Origin: Allomesorhizobium camelthorni
GTDB taxonomy: Bacteria; Pseudomonadota; Alphaproteobacteria; Rhizobiales; Rhizobiaceae
DNA: 64,000 bases
Direction of reading: 5' to 3'
Assembly (NCBI RefSeq): GCF_011045125.1
Contig: NZ_JAAKZF010000016.1
Span: forward strand, 44,757 to 108,756
Below, in pieces: positions 43,470 through 52,015 of this stretch. The position numbers and the translations under genes are program-made. The notes beneath the pieces were generated by a model. The model saw only the letters and a list, made by a program, of their open reading frames with translations. It ran no database searches and was not told the origin of the DNA. Positions within the stretch are counted from its first letter, which is position 1. Each line of letters opens with the position of its first letter.

Positions 43470-44656
43470 TGGTTCGGCTCTACGGACAGACGCTGACGCG
43501 CAGGCAGGTTTCGGAACGATCCGGAATGCTGTCGCAATTTGCCGGCGTGCGCCTGATGACGCTCGGCGACGGGGTCGAGCGCGGTATCCGCATGCTTGAG
43601 TTCCGGACCGGCAGCGGACTTCGGTTCACCGCGCTGGTCGACCGGGCGCTCGACATCGCCGACTGCGACTACAAGGGCCAGGCGATCGGCTGGCATTCGC
43701 CGAGCGGGTTCCGCCACCCGGCGCTGCACGAGTACGAAGGCGAGGGCGGCTTCTCCTGGGCACGGTCGTTTTCAGGCCTGCTCCTGACATGCGGCCTGGA
43801 CCACATCCTCGTCCCCGAGGAAGTGCCCGCTGACAATTACAATTATCCCGGCCGGAAGAGCGTCCGCCATTCGCTTCACGGGCGGGTCAGCACGATTCCG
43901 GCGCGGCTCACCGGCTATGGCGAGCGCTGGGACGGCGACCGCTGCGTGCTTTGGGCGGAAGGCGTCGTCCAGCAATCGGCTGTGTTCGGCGAGGATCTGC
44001 ATCTCCATCGCCGGATCGAGGCGGATGTCGGCGGCAACGAGATCCGCATCTCCGACCGCGTCGTCAACCACGGCTTCGCGCGCACGCCGCATATGTATTT
44101 CTATCATGTGAATGTGAGCCACCCGCTGGTCGACGAAGGCTCGCGCTATCTGGCGCCGGTCACGGATGTGGTGTGGGCGGCCCATGCCGGCGAGGCCTAT
44201 CGGGCACAGGACGTGGGCTACCGGACTCTGCCCGCCCCGCGCGCGAACTTTCGCGAACAGGTCTGGCAGCACGAACTCGGATCGGACGCCGGTGGCAACG
44301 TGCCCGTCGGGGTGGTCAACGACCGGATCGGCCTCGGCTTCGAGATCGTGACCCGGAAGAACCAGCTTCCCTGCATGTACCAGTGGCAGAATTTCCAGGC
44401 CGGCCACTACGCCATGGGGATCGAGCCGGCGACGCATCATGCGCTCGGCAACACTGCCGCGCGCGAACGCGGCGAGATGATCTGGCTCGAACACGACGAG
44501 TCCCGGTCCTACGAGGCGACTTTCAAGGTTCTCGACGGGCAGGCCGAGATCGATGAGGCCGAACGCCGGATCGCCTCGATCGCCAAACAGCCGCAGGAGG
44601 ATTTTCCGGCGCCGTCGGGCAGGTTCCCCAAACTTGCCGAAGGATCGCGGTCATGA
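43469..44656 (+). CDS. DUF4432 / aldose 1-epimerase-like protein
   Basis: A 395-residue protein of the galactose-mutarotase-like superfold. Segments such as LRFTALVDRALDIADCDYKG, FSGLLLTCGLDH, LHGRVSTIPA and the His-rich MYFYHVNVSHPL match DUF4432 proteins, which often sit with sugar-ABC and dehydrogenase genes. It may mutarotate or isomerise the imported compound or a ring-opened product. The ATG overlaps the ATPase stop by one base, so it belongs to the same transcript. Activity not established for the family. Confidence 0.8.
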
Positions 44657-44750
44657 GGCAAGAAGAGATCGGTAGGAGAGCCGGCATTCGGGAGAGACGC
44701 GGGAGGAGGATCGACAAGGACAGGACAGAAGGCGGATCTTGGAGAAGACG

Positions 44751-45845
44751 ATGACAATCGTGGAAAAGAAGAAGCGCGACTACAGCCTCGTCGGCGAAAG
44801 CACGCGCAGGGCGATCGAAACCGGTCTTGCCTCGGCCGAGTGGTATCACACCGAGGTGGCGCGAAAGGTGATGAAGGAACTGATGCAGCGTTCGGACGGA
44901 CCCGCCATCCGCGACACGATCGTCTGGCTCGGCGTCCTTCTCGTCTCGGCGGCCGGCGCGATCACCTTCTGGGGCACATGGTGGTGCGTGCCGTTTTTCT
45001 TTGTTTACGGCGTCTTCTATGCCTCGGCGAGCGACTCGCGCTGGCATGAATGCGGTCACGGCACCGCGTTCCGCACGCGCTGGATGAACGATGTCGTCTA
45101 TCAGATCGCCTCCTTCATGCTGATGCGCAATCCGGTGACGTGGCGCTGGAGCCACGCGCGACACCACACCGATACGATCATCGTCGGCCGCGACGCCGAG
45201 ATCGCCGTCATGCGGCCGCCGGACCTCCTGAAAGCGGCGCTGACGTTCACCGGCCTCCTGGATTTCCGTTATTCGCTGCCGACGCTCTTCCGCAACGCAT
45301 TCGGCAATCTTTCGGCCGATGAGAAGAGCTACATTCCGGAGATGGAGTGGCCAAAGGCAATCGTCGCTGCCCGCTGGCACGTGGCGATCTATGTTGCGAC
45401 GGTGGCGCTTGCCATTGCCATTCGGTCGTGGCTGCCGCTGATGCTGGTTGGCCTGCCGCGCCTCTACGGCACCTGGCACATGGTCATGACGGGCCTGCTT
45501 CAGCATATCGGCCTGGCCGACAATGTCGTCGACCACCGGCTGAACACGCGCACCGTCTATATGAATCCGATCAGCCGGTTCATCTACTGGAACATGAACT
45601 ACCATGTGGAGCACCACATGTTCCCGATGGTCCCCTATCATGCGCTGCCGCGGCTGCACGAATTGATCAAGCACGACCTGCCCGAGGCAAATCCCTCGAT
45701 ATGGCACGCCTATCGCGAAGTCTGGCCGGTGCTTCTCAAGCAACTGAAATACGAGGACTACTTCCTCAAGCGCGACCTGCCGCCGACGGCGCGGCCCTAT
45801 CGCGGCGAATTCCATGAACTGACGGTATCGGCCGCCGCCGAGTAG
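44751..45845 (+). CDS. mocD: Fatty-acid-desaturase-family membrane oxygenase (MocD-like)
   Basis: Integral-membrane diiron oxygenase (364 residues). Three histidine clusters are present: HECGH (99-103), HARHH (135-139) and HVEHH (285-289). Transmembrane stretches lie at about residues 57-92 and 205-240. MocD of rhizopine catabolism belongs to this family and works with a Rieske ferredoxin and reductase, exactly the next two genes. A true lipid desaturase is less likely in this setting. The ATG at 44751 has GGAG seven bases upstream. The probable reaction, removal of a methyl group as formaldehyde, is inferred from the downstream C1 genes. Confidence 0.8.
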   Translation: MTIVEKKKRDYSLVGESTRRAIETGLASAEWYHTEVARKVMKELMQRSDGPAIRDTIVWLGVLLVSAAGAITFWGTWWCVPFFFVYGVFYASASDSRWHECGHGTAFRTRWMNDVVYQIASFMLMRNPVTWRWSHARHHTDTIIVGRDAEIAVMRPPDLLKAALTFTGLLDFRYSLPTLFRNAFGNLSADEKSYIPEMEWPKAIVAARWHVAIYVATVALAIAIRSWLPLMLVGLPRLYGTWHMVMTGLLQHIGLADNVVDHRLNTRTVYMNPISRFIYWNMNYHVEHHMFPMVPYHALPRLHELIKHDLPEANPSIWHAYREVWPVLLKQLKYEDYFLKRDLPPTARPYRGEFHELTVSAAAE

Positions 45846-45910
45846 TCCTCCTGACCAACAATCCCGACGCCCGACCATGAGGCGTCTCCCGAGACCGATG
45901 GAATGAGACT

Positions 45911-46237
45911 ATGCCAGAATGGATCGTGGCGTGTGCCGTGGACGATGTGGACGAGGAGGATGTGATCCGCTTCGACCACGGCGGCCGGACGTTTGCCATC
46001 TACCGCTCGCCCGATGACGAGTTCTTTGCGACCGACGGCCTTTGCACGCACGAGAAGGTGCATCTGGCGGACGGGCTGGTGATGGACGACATCATCGAAT
46101 GCCCGAAGCACAATGGCCGCTTCAACTACAAGACCGGGGCCGCCAGGGGCGCGCCGGCCTGCGTCAATCTCCAGACCTATCCGGTGAAGGTGGTGGCCGG
46201 AAAGGTCATGATCGAGATCGGCGGCGTCGATGGCTGA
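45911..46237 (+). CDS. mocE: Rieske-type 2Fe-2S ferredoxin (MocE-like)
   Basis: Small soluble electron carrier (108 residues) feeding the MocD-like oxygenase. The Rieske ligands are Cys45-x-His47 (LCTHEKVHL) and Cys64-x-x-His67 (CPKHNGRF), the two-Cys/two-His pattern of toluene-dioxygenase-type ferredoxins. It starts 65 bases after the oxygenase gene and overlaps the reductase gene by eight bases. The set oxygenase, Rieske ferredoxin, FAD reductase matches MocDEF. Confidence 0.88.
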   Translation: MPEWIVACAVDDVDEEDVIRFDHGGRTFAIYRSPDDEFFATDGLCTHEKVHLADGLVMDDIIECPKHNGRFNYKTGAARGAPACVNLQTYPVKVVAGKVMIEIGGVDG

Positions 46238-47462
46238 GGCGGGCATGGTCATCGTCGGCGCCGGTGAAGCCGGCACGCGGGCGGCCTTCGCGCTGCGCGA
46301 AGAGGGCTATGCGGGACCCGTCAGCCTGATCGGCGCCGAGCGCCATCTGCCTTACGAACGCCCGCCTCTGTCCAAGGACGCCATGGGTTTGGCCGGCGCC
46401 GGCATGAAAACCATTGCGGACGCCGTGCGCTTTGAGGAAGCGGGCATACGGCTCATTCTCTCCGCCGCGGCAATCTCCATCGATCGCGCGGCCCGTGAGG
46501 TGAAGCTGGAAGGCGGTGCTTCCCTTTCATATGACAGGCTGCTGCTGGCGACGGGCGCTCGTCCGCGCAGGCTGGCGATGGCGGAAAACTCCCGCCGATG
46601 CGTCTATCTCCGGACCCACGACGATGCCGAAACCATCCGCGCCCATTTGCGGCCCGGCGCCCGCGTCGCGGTGATCGGCGGAGGCTTCATCGGCCTGGAA
46701 CTCGCTGCGGCGGCGCGAATGCGGGGCTGCGCGGTCTCGGTTATCGAGGTCGAGAAGCGTCTCCTCACGCGCGCCGTGCCGGCGGAGATCGCGGCGGTGC
46801 TGCATGAGGCCCACGCGAAAAGCGGCGTCGACATACGATGCGGTACGGTCGTCACCGCCATCGATGACCTTGATGACGGCGTCTCTATCGCACTGGCCGA
46901 CGGCGCTTCGATTGATGCCGACGCCTGCATCGTCGGCATCGGCGCGATCCCGAACACCGATCTCGCCGAACGGGCCGGGCTGGCGGTCGAGAACGGCGTC
47001 CGCGTCGACGAGCGCATGGCGACGTCCGATCCGCATATCTTCGCTGCGGGCGACTGCTGTTCCTTTCCACTTGGCGTCTATGCCGGCAGGCGGGTCCGTC
47101 TCGAAGCCTGGCGCAACGCCCAGGACCAGGGGAATCTGGCCGCCCGCAACATGCTGGGCAGGCAGGAGAACTTCGCGGCGATCCCGTGGTTCTGGTCGGA
47201 TCAGTTCGATCTGTCGCTTCAGATCGCCGGGCTCGTCGACGAGGGCGCCGAAACCGTCCGCCGGGAGATCGGAGAGGGCGCGTTCATCCTGTTCCACCTT
47301 GCAGCCGACGGCAGGCTCGTCGCAGCAAGCGGCATCGGGCAGGGGAATACGGTCGCCCGCGACATACGGCTGGCCGAAATGCTCGTCGCCAAGAAGGCGA
47401 GGCCGCCGCGCGACAAGCTAGCGGCCGCCGAGACCAAGCTGAAAACACTGCTTGCCGCGTAA
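46230..47462 (+). CDS. mocF: FAD-dependent ferredoxin reductase (MocF-like)
   Basis: Passes electrons from NAD(P)H to the Rieske ferredoxin. The 410 residues show an FAD motif MVIVGAGEAGTRAA at the N-terminus, an NAD motif VAVIGGGFIGLELAAAA near residue 148, and the second FAD motif IFAAGDCC near residue 270, as in BphA4-type reductases. The start overlaps the ferredoxin gene by eight bases, and the PanB-like gene follows after 12. The family assignment is firm; the MocF name rests on context. Confidence 0.87.
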   Translation: MAEAGMVIVGAGEAGTRAAFALREEGYAGPVSLIGAERHLPYERPPLSKDAMGLAGAGMKTIADAVRFEEAGIRLILSAAAISIDRAAREVKLEGGASLSYDRLLLATGARPRRLAMAENSRRCVYLRTHDDAETIRAHLRPGARVAVIGGGFIGLELAAAARMRGCAVSVIEVEKRLLTRAVPAEIAAVLHEAHAKSGVDIRCGTVVTAIDDLDDGVSIALADGASIDADACIVGIGAIPNTDLAERAGLAVENGVRVDERMATSDPHIFAAGDCCSFPLGVYAGRRVRLEAWRNAQDQGNLAARNMLGRQENFAAIPWFWSDQFDLSLQIAGLVDEGAETVRREIGEGAFILFHLAADGRLVAASGIGQGNTVARDIRLAEMLVAKKARPPRDKLAAAETKLKTLLAA

Positions 47463-47474
47463 AGGGGAACGAAT

Positions 47475-48275
47475 ATGAGCCGCACCAGACCGACCATCGC
47501 CGACCTGCGCGCAATGAAGGGCAAGCGCCAGCTCACCATGCTGCGCGTCATGACGCTTGAGGAAGCCGAGGCCGCCGAGCGGGCGGGAATCGATATCGTT
47601 TCGATCCCGCCCGACCTCCTGCTCGACCCCCGGTACCGCGATGCCGCTCCGAGCCTCTTCTCGATGCCCGGCGACAATTTCTACGAAATCGGCACTGCTG
47701 ACGATTTCCTGCGCTGGGCGTTCAAAATGTATAAGGCGAGCGCCGACGCAGTCTATTGCAGCGCGAGCTATGCAACGATCAAGCGGATGGCGGACGAAGC
47801 AATCCCGGTGATCGGCCATGTCGGCCTGATACCGTCGCGCCGGACCTGGACCGGCGGCTGGAAAGCGGTCGGCAAGACCGCCGAAAGCGCGCTCGAAATC
47901 CTGGCCGCGGTCAGGCATCTGGAGGCGGCGGGCGCCTTCGGAGCGGAGATCGAGGTGGTGCCCGTGGAAGTCGCCGCCGCCATCTCCGAGCGGACCTCGC
48001 TGTTCATGATCTCCATGGGGGCAGGCACGGGCTGCGACGCGCAGTATCTCTTCGCCGAGGACGTGCTCGGCCAGAACCGCGGGCACATGCCGCGCCACTC
48101 CAAGGTCTATCGCAACTTCGCAGTCGAGTTCGACAGGCTGCAGGCGGAGCGCGTCGCGGCGTTCCGGGAATTCGTGGCCGATGTCGAGCGCAAGGCTTTT
48201 CCGGAAGATCGCCATGTCGTACACATGGACCTCGCCCAATTGCGCGCTTTCATGGACAGGGTCGAGAAGCGATGA
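47475..48275 (+). CDS. PanB-family ketopantoate hydroxymethyltransferase-like protein
   Basis: TIM-barrel enzyme of 266 residues in the PanB family, which uses methylene-tetrahydrofolate chemistry on a keto acid. Seen are LRAMKGKRQLTMLRVMT at the start (a variant of the PanB N-terminus), IPVIGHVGLIPS and MGAGTGCDAQYLFAEDVLG. Here no panC follows; instead purU overlaps it by four bases, and an oxygenase set precedes it. It may therefore be a specialised C1 transferase for formaldehyde released upstream, not a vitamin-synthesis enzyme. An ordinary pantothenate role cannot be excluded. Confidence 0.78.
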   Translation: MSRTRPTIADLRAMKGKRQLTMLRVMTLEEAEAAERAGIDIVSIPPDLLLDPRYRDAAPSLFSMPGDNFYEIGTADDFLRWAFKMYKASADAVYCSASYATIKRMADEAIPVIGHVGLIPSRRTWTGGWKAVGKTAESALEILAAVRHLEAAGAFGAEIEVVPVEVAAAISERTSLFMISMGAGTGCDAQYLFAEDVLGQNRGHMPRHSKVYRNFAVEFDRLQAERVAAFREFVADVERKAFPEDRHVVHMDLAQLRAFMDRVEKR

Positions 48276-49162
48276 ATGCCCCAAACTCGCCGCCAGCCGA
48301 GTCGGTTGTCGCTGGCGCTCCTGCCCATGTGATTACCCTTTCCTGCGATGATCGCCCCGGCATTGTGGCCGCGGTGACTACGGAACTGGCCCGGCTTGGG
48401 GCCAATATCACCGAGAGCAGCCAGTTCTGGGATCGCCAGACGAACCGCTTCTTCATGCGGATCGCCTTTGCCGGGCCGGCCGATGCAACACCCGCCAGCC
48501 TTGAGCGAGCGCTCGCGGTTCCGATCGGGCAGTTCGGCATGACGGCGGCGATAGCGGACCAGTTCAGGCGTCCGAAAATCGTCGTGATGGTGTCGAAGTT
48601 CGACCACGCCTTGCTGCATCTTCTTTACCAGATCCGCGTCGGCTGGTTGAACGCGGAGGTGGTCGCCATCGTCTCCAACCATGAGAGTGGGCGGCGCACC
48701 GCCGAGTTGGAGGGGCTGCCGTTTCACCATTGGCCGGTGACCGCGGCCAACAAGACCGAGCAGGAGCAGAAGCTCATACGGCTGGTGGAGGAGACCGGCG
48801 CGGAACTCGTCGTTCTCGCTCGCTATATGCAAGTCTTCTCCAGCGATTTGTCCGCCCGCCTCTCAGGCAGGGCGATCAACATCCACCACTCCTTCCTGCC
48901 GAGCTTCAAGGGCGCCAAGCCCTACCATCAGGCGTTCGAGCGGGGCGTCAAACTGATCGGGGCAACGGCGCATTACGTGACCGGCGACCTGGATGAGGGA
49001 CCGATCATCGAACAGGAGACGGAGCGTGTCTCGCACGCCCAGAGCGCTGACGATTTCGTGGCCGTCGGGCGCGACATCGAGAGCCGGGTACTAGCGCGCG
49101 CCGTAAAGCTGCATCTCGAAGGCCGCGTCATGCTCAACGGCCACAAGACGATCGTTTTTTGA
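48272..49162 (+). CDS. purU: Formyltetrahydrofolate deformylase
   Basis: Hydrolyses 10-formyl-tetrahydrofolate to formate and free folate. The 296-residue protein has an N-terminal ACT domain (about residues 18-95, ITLSCDDRPGIVAAVT) and a C-terminal formyltransferase domain with the catalytic Asn-His-Asp pattern: INIHHSFLPSFKG and THYVTGDLDEGP-like GATAHYVTGDLDEGPIIEQ. The ATG at 48272 overlaps the PanB-like stop (ATGA); the longer frame inside that gene is rejected. In demethylation pathways PurU recycles the folate cofactor, which fits the oxygenase genes upstream. Confidence 0.93.
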   Translation: MNAPNSPPAESVVAGAPAHVITLSCDDRPGIVAAVTTELARLGANITESSQFWDRQTNRFFMRIAFAGPADATPASLERALAVPIGQFGMTAAIADQFRRPKIVVMVSKFDHALLHLLYQIRVGWLNAEVVAIVSNHESGRRTAELEGLPFHHWPVTAANKTEQEQKLIRLVEETGAELVVLARYMQVFSSDLSARLSGRAINIHHSFLPSFKGAKPYHQAFERGVKLIGATAHYVTGDLDEGPIIEQETERVSHAQSADDFVAVGRDIESRVLARAVKLHLEGRVMLNGHKTIVF

Positions 49163-49222
49163 GGGGCAGTTGAAACGATTGCTGGCTTGTCGGCGATTTG
49201 CTCGCCAAGCCATTGAATTTTC

Positions 49223-49272
49223 TGGTCGGAGTGGCAGGATTTGAACCTGCGACCCCGTCGTCCCGAACGACG
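49223..49272 (-). other. 3' fragment of a tRNA-Pro(CGG) gene, probable attachment site
   Basis: Read on the minus strand it gives an anticodon stem-loop CGTCG-TTCGGGA-CGACG (anticodon CGG), a T-arm GCAGG-TTCAAAT-CCTGC, the acceptor strand CACTCCG, discriminator A and CCA. The D-arm and 5' acceptor strand are missing: the bases that should follow to the right do not pair with CACTCCG. Truncation on the integrase side is the usual scar of an element that recombined into the 3' end of a tRNA gene. Confidence 0.8.
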
Positions 49273-49311
49273 GGGTAGGCGGAGAAAACCGCAGATTTGC
49301 AGGGTTTTTCG

Positions 49312-50628
49312 TCACGCTGGTCGACCGATGTTCACGTTTGTTTCCACTATTTCTGTGGGGTAACTGTGGGGTGCAATCACTCTGTTCACTGTCTGTTTCT
49401 CGCCTAGGCGGACGATGCCGTTTGACACCCGCTTGGACGTCATCTTCTCCGCTGCGTCCGCCTGATAATCCGGATGGTGATGGCCGTATGTCGAGAGAAG
49501 TACGTCCACGGTCATGCCGAGAAATCCGGCCGCTTTCCACGGATCGGCACCAGCCTGCATCAGCCAAGTTGCAGCTGTGTGCCGCAAGGTGTGCGGAGTG
49601 ATGTCCGTCCTGAATTTCCTCTCCTGTCCTTCGCCCTCGTACCACCCGAGGCCAGCAGCCTCGCATGCGGCGCGGAAAGCTTTTTTGACAGAGGTGACAG
49701 ACTTTCCGTTCCATTCGACTACATAGTCGTGCGAAATCTTGCGGCCAATATTCTTGCCCCTGCCGCGGGCCTTGGTCTTGATGTCAAGATCTGTGGCTGC
49801 CCATCGGCGCAGGTGGACGAGCAGTCGAGATGGGAGGCGAACAGGCGGCTGCCGCTTCTTCGTCTCTTTTGTGCCTGGTGCCCGCCGGTAAAAAACCCCA
49901 CGCTCAAGGTCAACGAAGCCTCTGCCAGGTGTCGGCCGGATCGCTGCACCGCAGACCGCGCCGGAGCGCGTACCCGTATAGAGCGCAACGAGGATGAACC
50001 GGGCTAAATGGCGACCGGTCCGACGGTCGCTCGGTCGCCCCTTCCAACTTTGCTTCATCCGCCAAGCGGTCCAGATGAGCCTGGCCGCCTCGCTCCTAGT
50101 CAGCCAGCGCTCGCGAGCGCCGGGCTTTTCAGGAAGGACGATCTTCGGCACGCTCGTGACATAACCTTCTTTGTGGTAGTAATTGATAGCCGCGCGCAGA
50201 TCCTCGAGTTGGCGGCGGGCAGACGCTTCGGTCGGACGCGAGGCGACATAGGCACGGCAGAGCCTGCCATTTATATCGCCCAGCTTTTTCTTGCCGAAGA
50301 AGTCCAAAATGAACTCTAGCCTCGTAGCGGTCGCTTGGGGGGCGGCGTGCTTTGGGGCAATGTCTCGCAGGTAGAGATTGATGGCATCGGCGATCGAGAC
50401 GTTGTCGCGATCGCGTCCGCGATCTTGTGGAGGGTGGTATTTTGAGGCGATGTAGTCAGCGAGTGCTTTTTCGTTTTCAGGTCTTGGGCGGCCTTTCTCG
50501 CCGCTGCCAGCGCTAATGAAGGTTGATCCGTCACGAATAAACCATCCCGCTTTATTGCGGAGTGTTCCGTCTGTCTTTCGGCTCTCGTCCCGCCAGACGA
50601 GGCGGGCCCCTTTCGACGTCCGCGGCAT
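49312..50628 (-). CDS. Site-specific tyrosine recombinase (integrase)
   Basis: Phage-type integrase of 438 residues, 40 bases from the tRNA-Pro fragment it presumably uses. Catalytic residues are seen in order: the first Arg in YTGTRSGAV, the HTLRH box with His and second Arg, and the nucleophilic Tyr in LLSTYGHHH. A SAM-like core-binding domain covers about residues 85-170 (ADAINLYLRDIAPKHAAP). The start ATG lies inside the excisionase-like gene, which overlaps it by 313 bases in another frame. Its direction, toward the attachment site, is typical. Confidence 0.93.
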   Translation of the reverse strand: MPRTSKGARLVWRDESRKTDGTLRNKAGWFIRDGSTFISAGSGEKGRPRPENEKALADYIASKYHPPQDRGRDRDNVSIADAINLYLRDIAPKHAAPQATATRLEFILDFFGKKKLGDINGRLCRAYVASRPTEASARRQLEDLRAAINYYHKEGYVTSVPKIVLPEKPGARERWLTRSEAARLIWTAWRMKQSWKGRPSDRRTGRHLARFILVALYTGTRSGAVCGAAIRPTPGRGFVDLERGVFYRRAPGTKETKKRQPPVRLPSRLLVHLRRWAATDLDIKTKARGRGKNIGRKISHDYVVEWNGKSVTSVKKAFRAACEAAGLGWYEGEGQERKFRTDITPHTLRHTAATWLMQAGADPWKAAGFLGMTVDVLLSTYGHHHPDYQADAAEKMTSKRVSNGIVRLGEKQTVNRVIAPHSYPTEIVETNVNIGRPA

Positions 50629-50888
50629 AGTTCCCTCATTTTGGCGATCGCCGCCAAAGTGACGTATTCCTTGCCGGCAATCAACTCTGTCTCGAGGCGG
50701 CCGGCATTTCGTTCTTTGCGCAGGCCGGCCGCGCCCATGGAACCGTCCGGAAACGCTAACTTCGCCGCCGTCTCCAGGCGAAGCGGTGTATCGTCGTCGA
50801 ATTGCTCCGGGATGTTCAAGGCTTCGTCTCCCAATCGCCCGGTTGGAGAAGCTTGAACCTGATTAATGTTAGTCAGAAAAGGTCCCAT
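50316..50888 (-). CDS. Excisionase-like / MerR-type DNA-binding protein overlapping the integrase
   Basis: A 190-residue protein. The N-terminal half contains a putative winged-helix region (LRLETAAKLAFPDGSMGAAG then RLETELIAGKEYVTLAAIAK), resembling proteins found next to integrases in rhizobial islands, which may act as recombination directionality factors. Its last 104 codons run out of phase through the first part of the integrase gene. Such overlaps are familiar in this gene pair, and the region up to LTTSPQNTT looks conserved; the final 35 residues may be accidental extension. Confidence 0.65.
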   Translation of the reverse strand: MGPFLTNINQVQASPTGRLGDEALNIPEQFDDDTPLRLETAAKLAFPDGSMGAAGLRKERNAGRLETELIAGKEYVTLAAIAKMRELCRGRRKGPASSGGTRAERQTEHSAIKRDGLFVTDQPSLALAAARKAAQDLKTKKHSLTTSPQNTTLHKIADAIATTSRSPMPSISTCETLPQSTPPPKRPLRG

Positions 50889-51568
50889 GCGCTGAAGTCG
50901 TACGAAGACGGGCGTCTGGCGGCATTTGTGTGTCGTGGAGGTCGCTGCGCCCAGCTTGGTCCCAGAAGCGCGGCGACAGAGGTGGGCAGATGGTTGCCGA
51001 CGTCCGCTACGCTGATCCCCTCGAGGGGAAGCCCGTCTTTGCTCTCGAACTTCGGCGTTGCAAGCTTGACCCGGGGCCGTTTGCCCTCTGAAATGGCGGA
51101 GAGAGCGTCTTTCGATTTCACGACGATCGAACTGAAAACATTAAACTTTTCGCGCTCTTTGTTACTCAGTCTGTTACACAACTGCTGGAGTGGTTCAGCT
51201 TTAGCTGCATCTGAAGGAATTTCGTTTTGTGAGGCGCTGTCGAAGGCCTGGGGCCTTCCACGGCCGGCATAAGTAGCGATCGGCGCGATCACGGAGCCCG
51301 GGACGATGTGCTCTTTCTTTGGGTCAATCTTGACGGGAACATCGATCAGGACGAACTGGTCGCGCACTGCACCCGCAGGAATGTGATCATCAGCCGGGCC
51401 GTCTGTTCGCAACTGATCCACGGCAATCCCCAAACTGTGTTCGCCTCGTGATGGACTGCACAAAATATGCAAGCTTTTCAGCGGTTTATTGACGCAGCCG
51501 TGCAGTGAGATAGAGAAACTGAGCCGTCTCATGCGTGCTGCTCGAGCTCCGAGCTTCGCCCGGTTCAA
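50873..51568 (-). CDS. Hypothetical protein of the island
   Basis: A soluble protein of up to 231 residues with no family I recognise. The central part (PAGAVRDQFVLIDVPVKIDP, then PGSVIAPIATYAGRGR) looks like beta-structure, and the C-terminal part carries a charged helix (LQQLCNRLSNKEREKF). The start is uncertain: an ATG at 51532 gives a protein 12 residues shorter. It ends 16 bases inside the excisionase-like gene, so these may be one transcript. GC content is lower than in the flanks, in keeping with acquired DNA. Confidence 0.5.
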   Translation of the reverse strand: MNRAKLGARAARMRRLSFSISLHGCVNKPLKSLHILCSPSRGEHSLGIAVDQLRTDGPADDHIPAGAVRDQFVLIDVPVKIDPKKEHIVPGSVIAPIATYAGRGRPQAFDSASQNEIPSDAAKAEPLQQLCNRLSNKEREKFNVFSSIVVKSKDALSAISEGKRPRVKLATPKFESKDGLPLEGISVADVGNHLPTSVAALLGPSWAQRPPRHTNAARRPSSYDFSAWDLF

Positions 51569-51797
51569 GGATCATGACCTTGCCGATGCCGGATCAGACG
51601 TGTCGGGAAGGGGGGGCTGAGGCCGGCTTGTGATTGAAGGACGCGAATCCGAAAATGCGCACACTTCCCGCTAGAGCGGGGGGCGAGGCGGAGGTCAGCT
51701 ACCGCCGATCGCAGATCTGTTAGCGGCGTGCGCCCTGAAAGTGGACGCGACTACGCCGGGCGAAGGCGGCTCGATTGCCGCCCCAAAGAGGAGTCGG

Positions 51798-51983
51798 TCA
51801 ATTCGCCTTCGCTGCGCCCAGGGCCGTATGGCCGATCCGATTTTCAGCGATCCAGCGTGCGGCGAGCACCAGCGCACCCATGGAAAAATCCTTCCCGTGC
51901 CTGGCGACCATTTCTTCGGCCAGGCTGCCAAGCCGCGCGAAAAACTCGTCCTTGCTTTGCTCTTCAGATGTAGGTTCGGTCAT
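51798..51983 (-). CDS. Small helical protein, last gene of the WD40 operon
   Basis: A 61-residue acidic-to-neutral protein (MTEPTSEEQSKDEFFARLGS at the start, LVLAARWIAENRIGHTALG near the end). The ATG at 51983 has AGGAGG seven bases upstream, strong support for translation. It lies 32 bases downstream of the WD40-like gene on the same strand. It looks like two or three amphipathic helices. No family recognised. Confidence 0.65.
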   Translation of the reverse strand: MTEPTSEEQSKDEFFARLGSLAEEMVARHGKDFSMGALVLAARWIAENRIGHTALGAAKAN

Positions 51984-52015
51984 TGCTTCCTCCTGACGGG
52001 TTGAACATGCGTCGT

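Noticed and set aside
49223..49299. Complete tRNA-Pro gene
   Set aside because: Extending to full tRNA length gives no D-arm and no 5' strand pairing with the CACTCCG acceptor strand, so only the 3' part is present.
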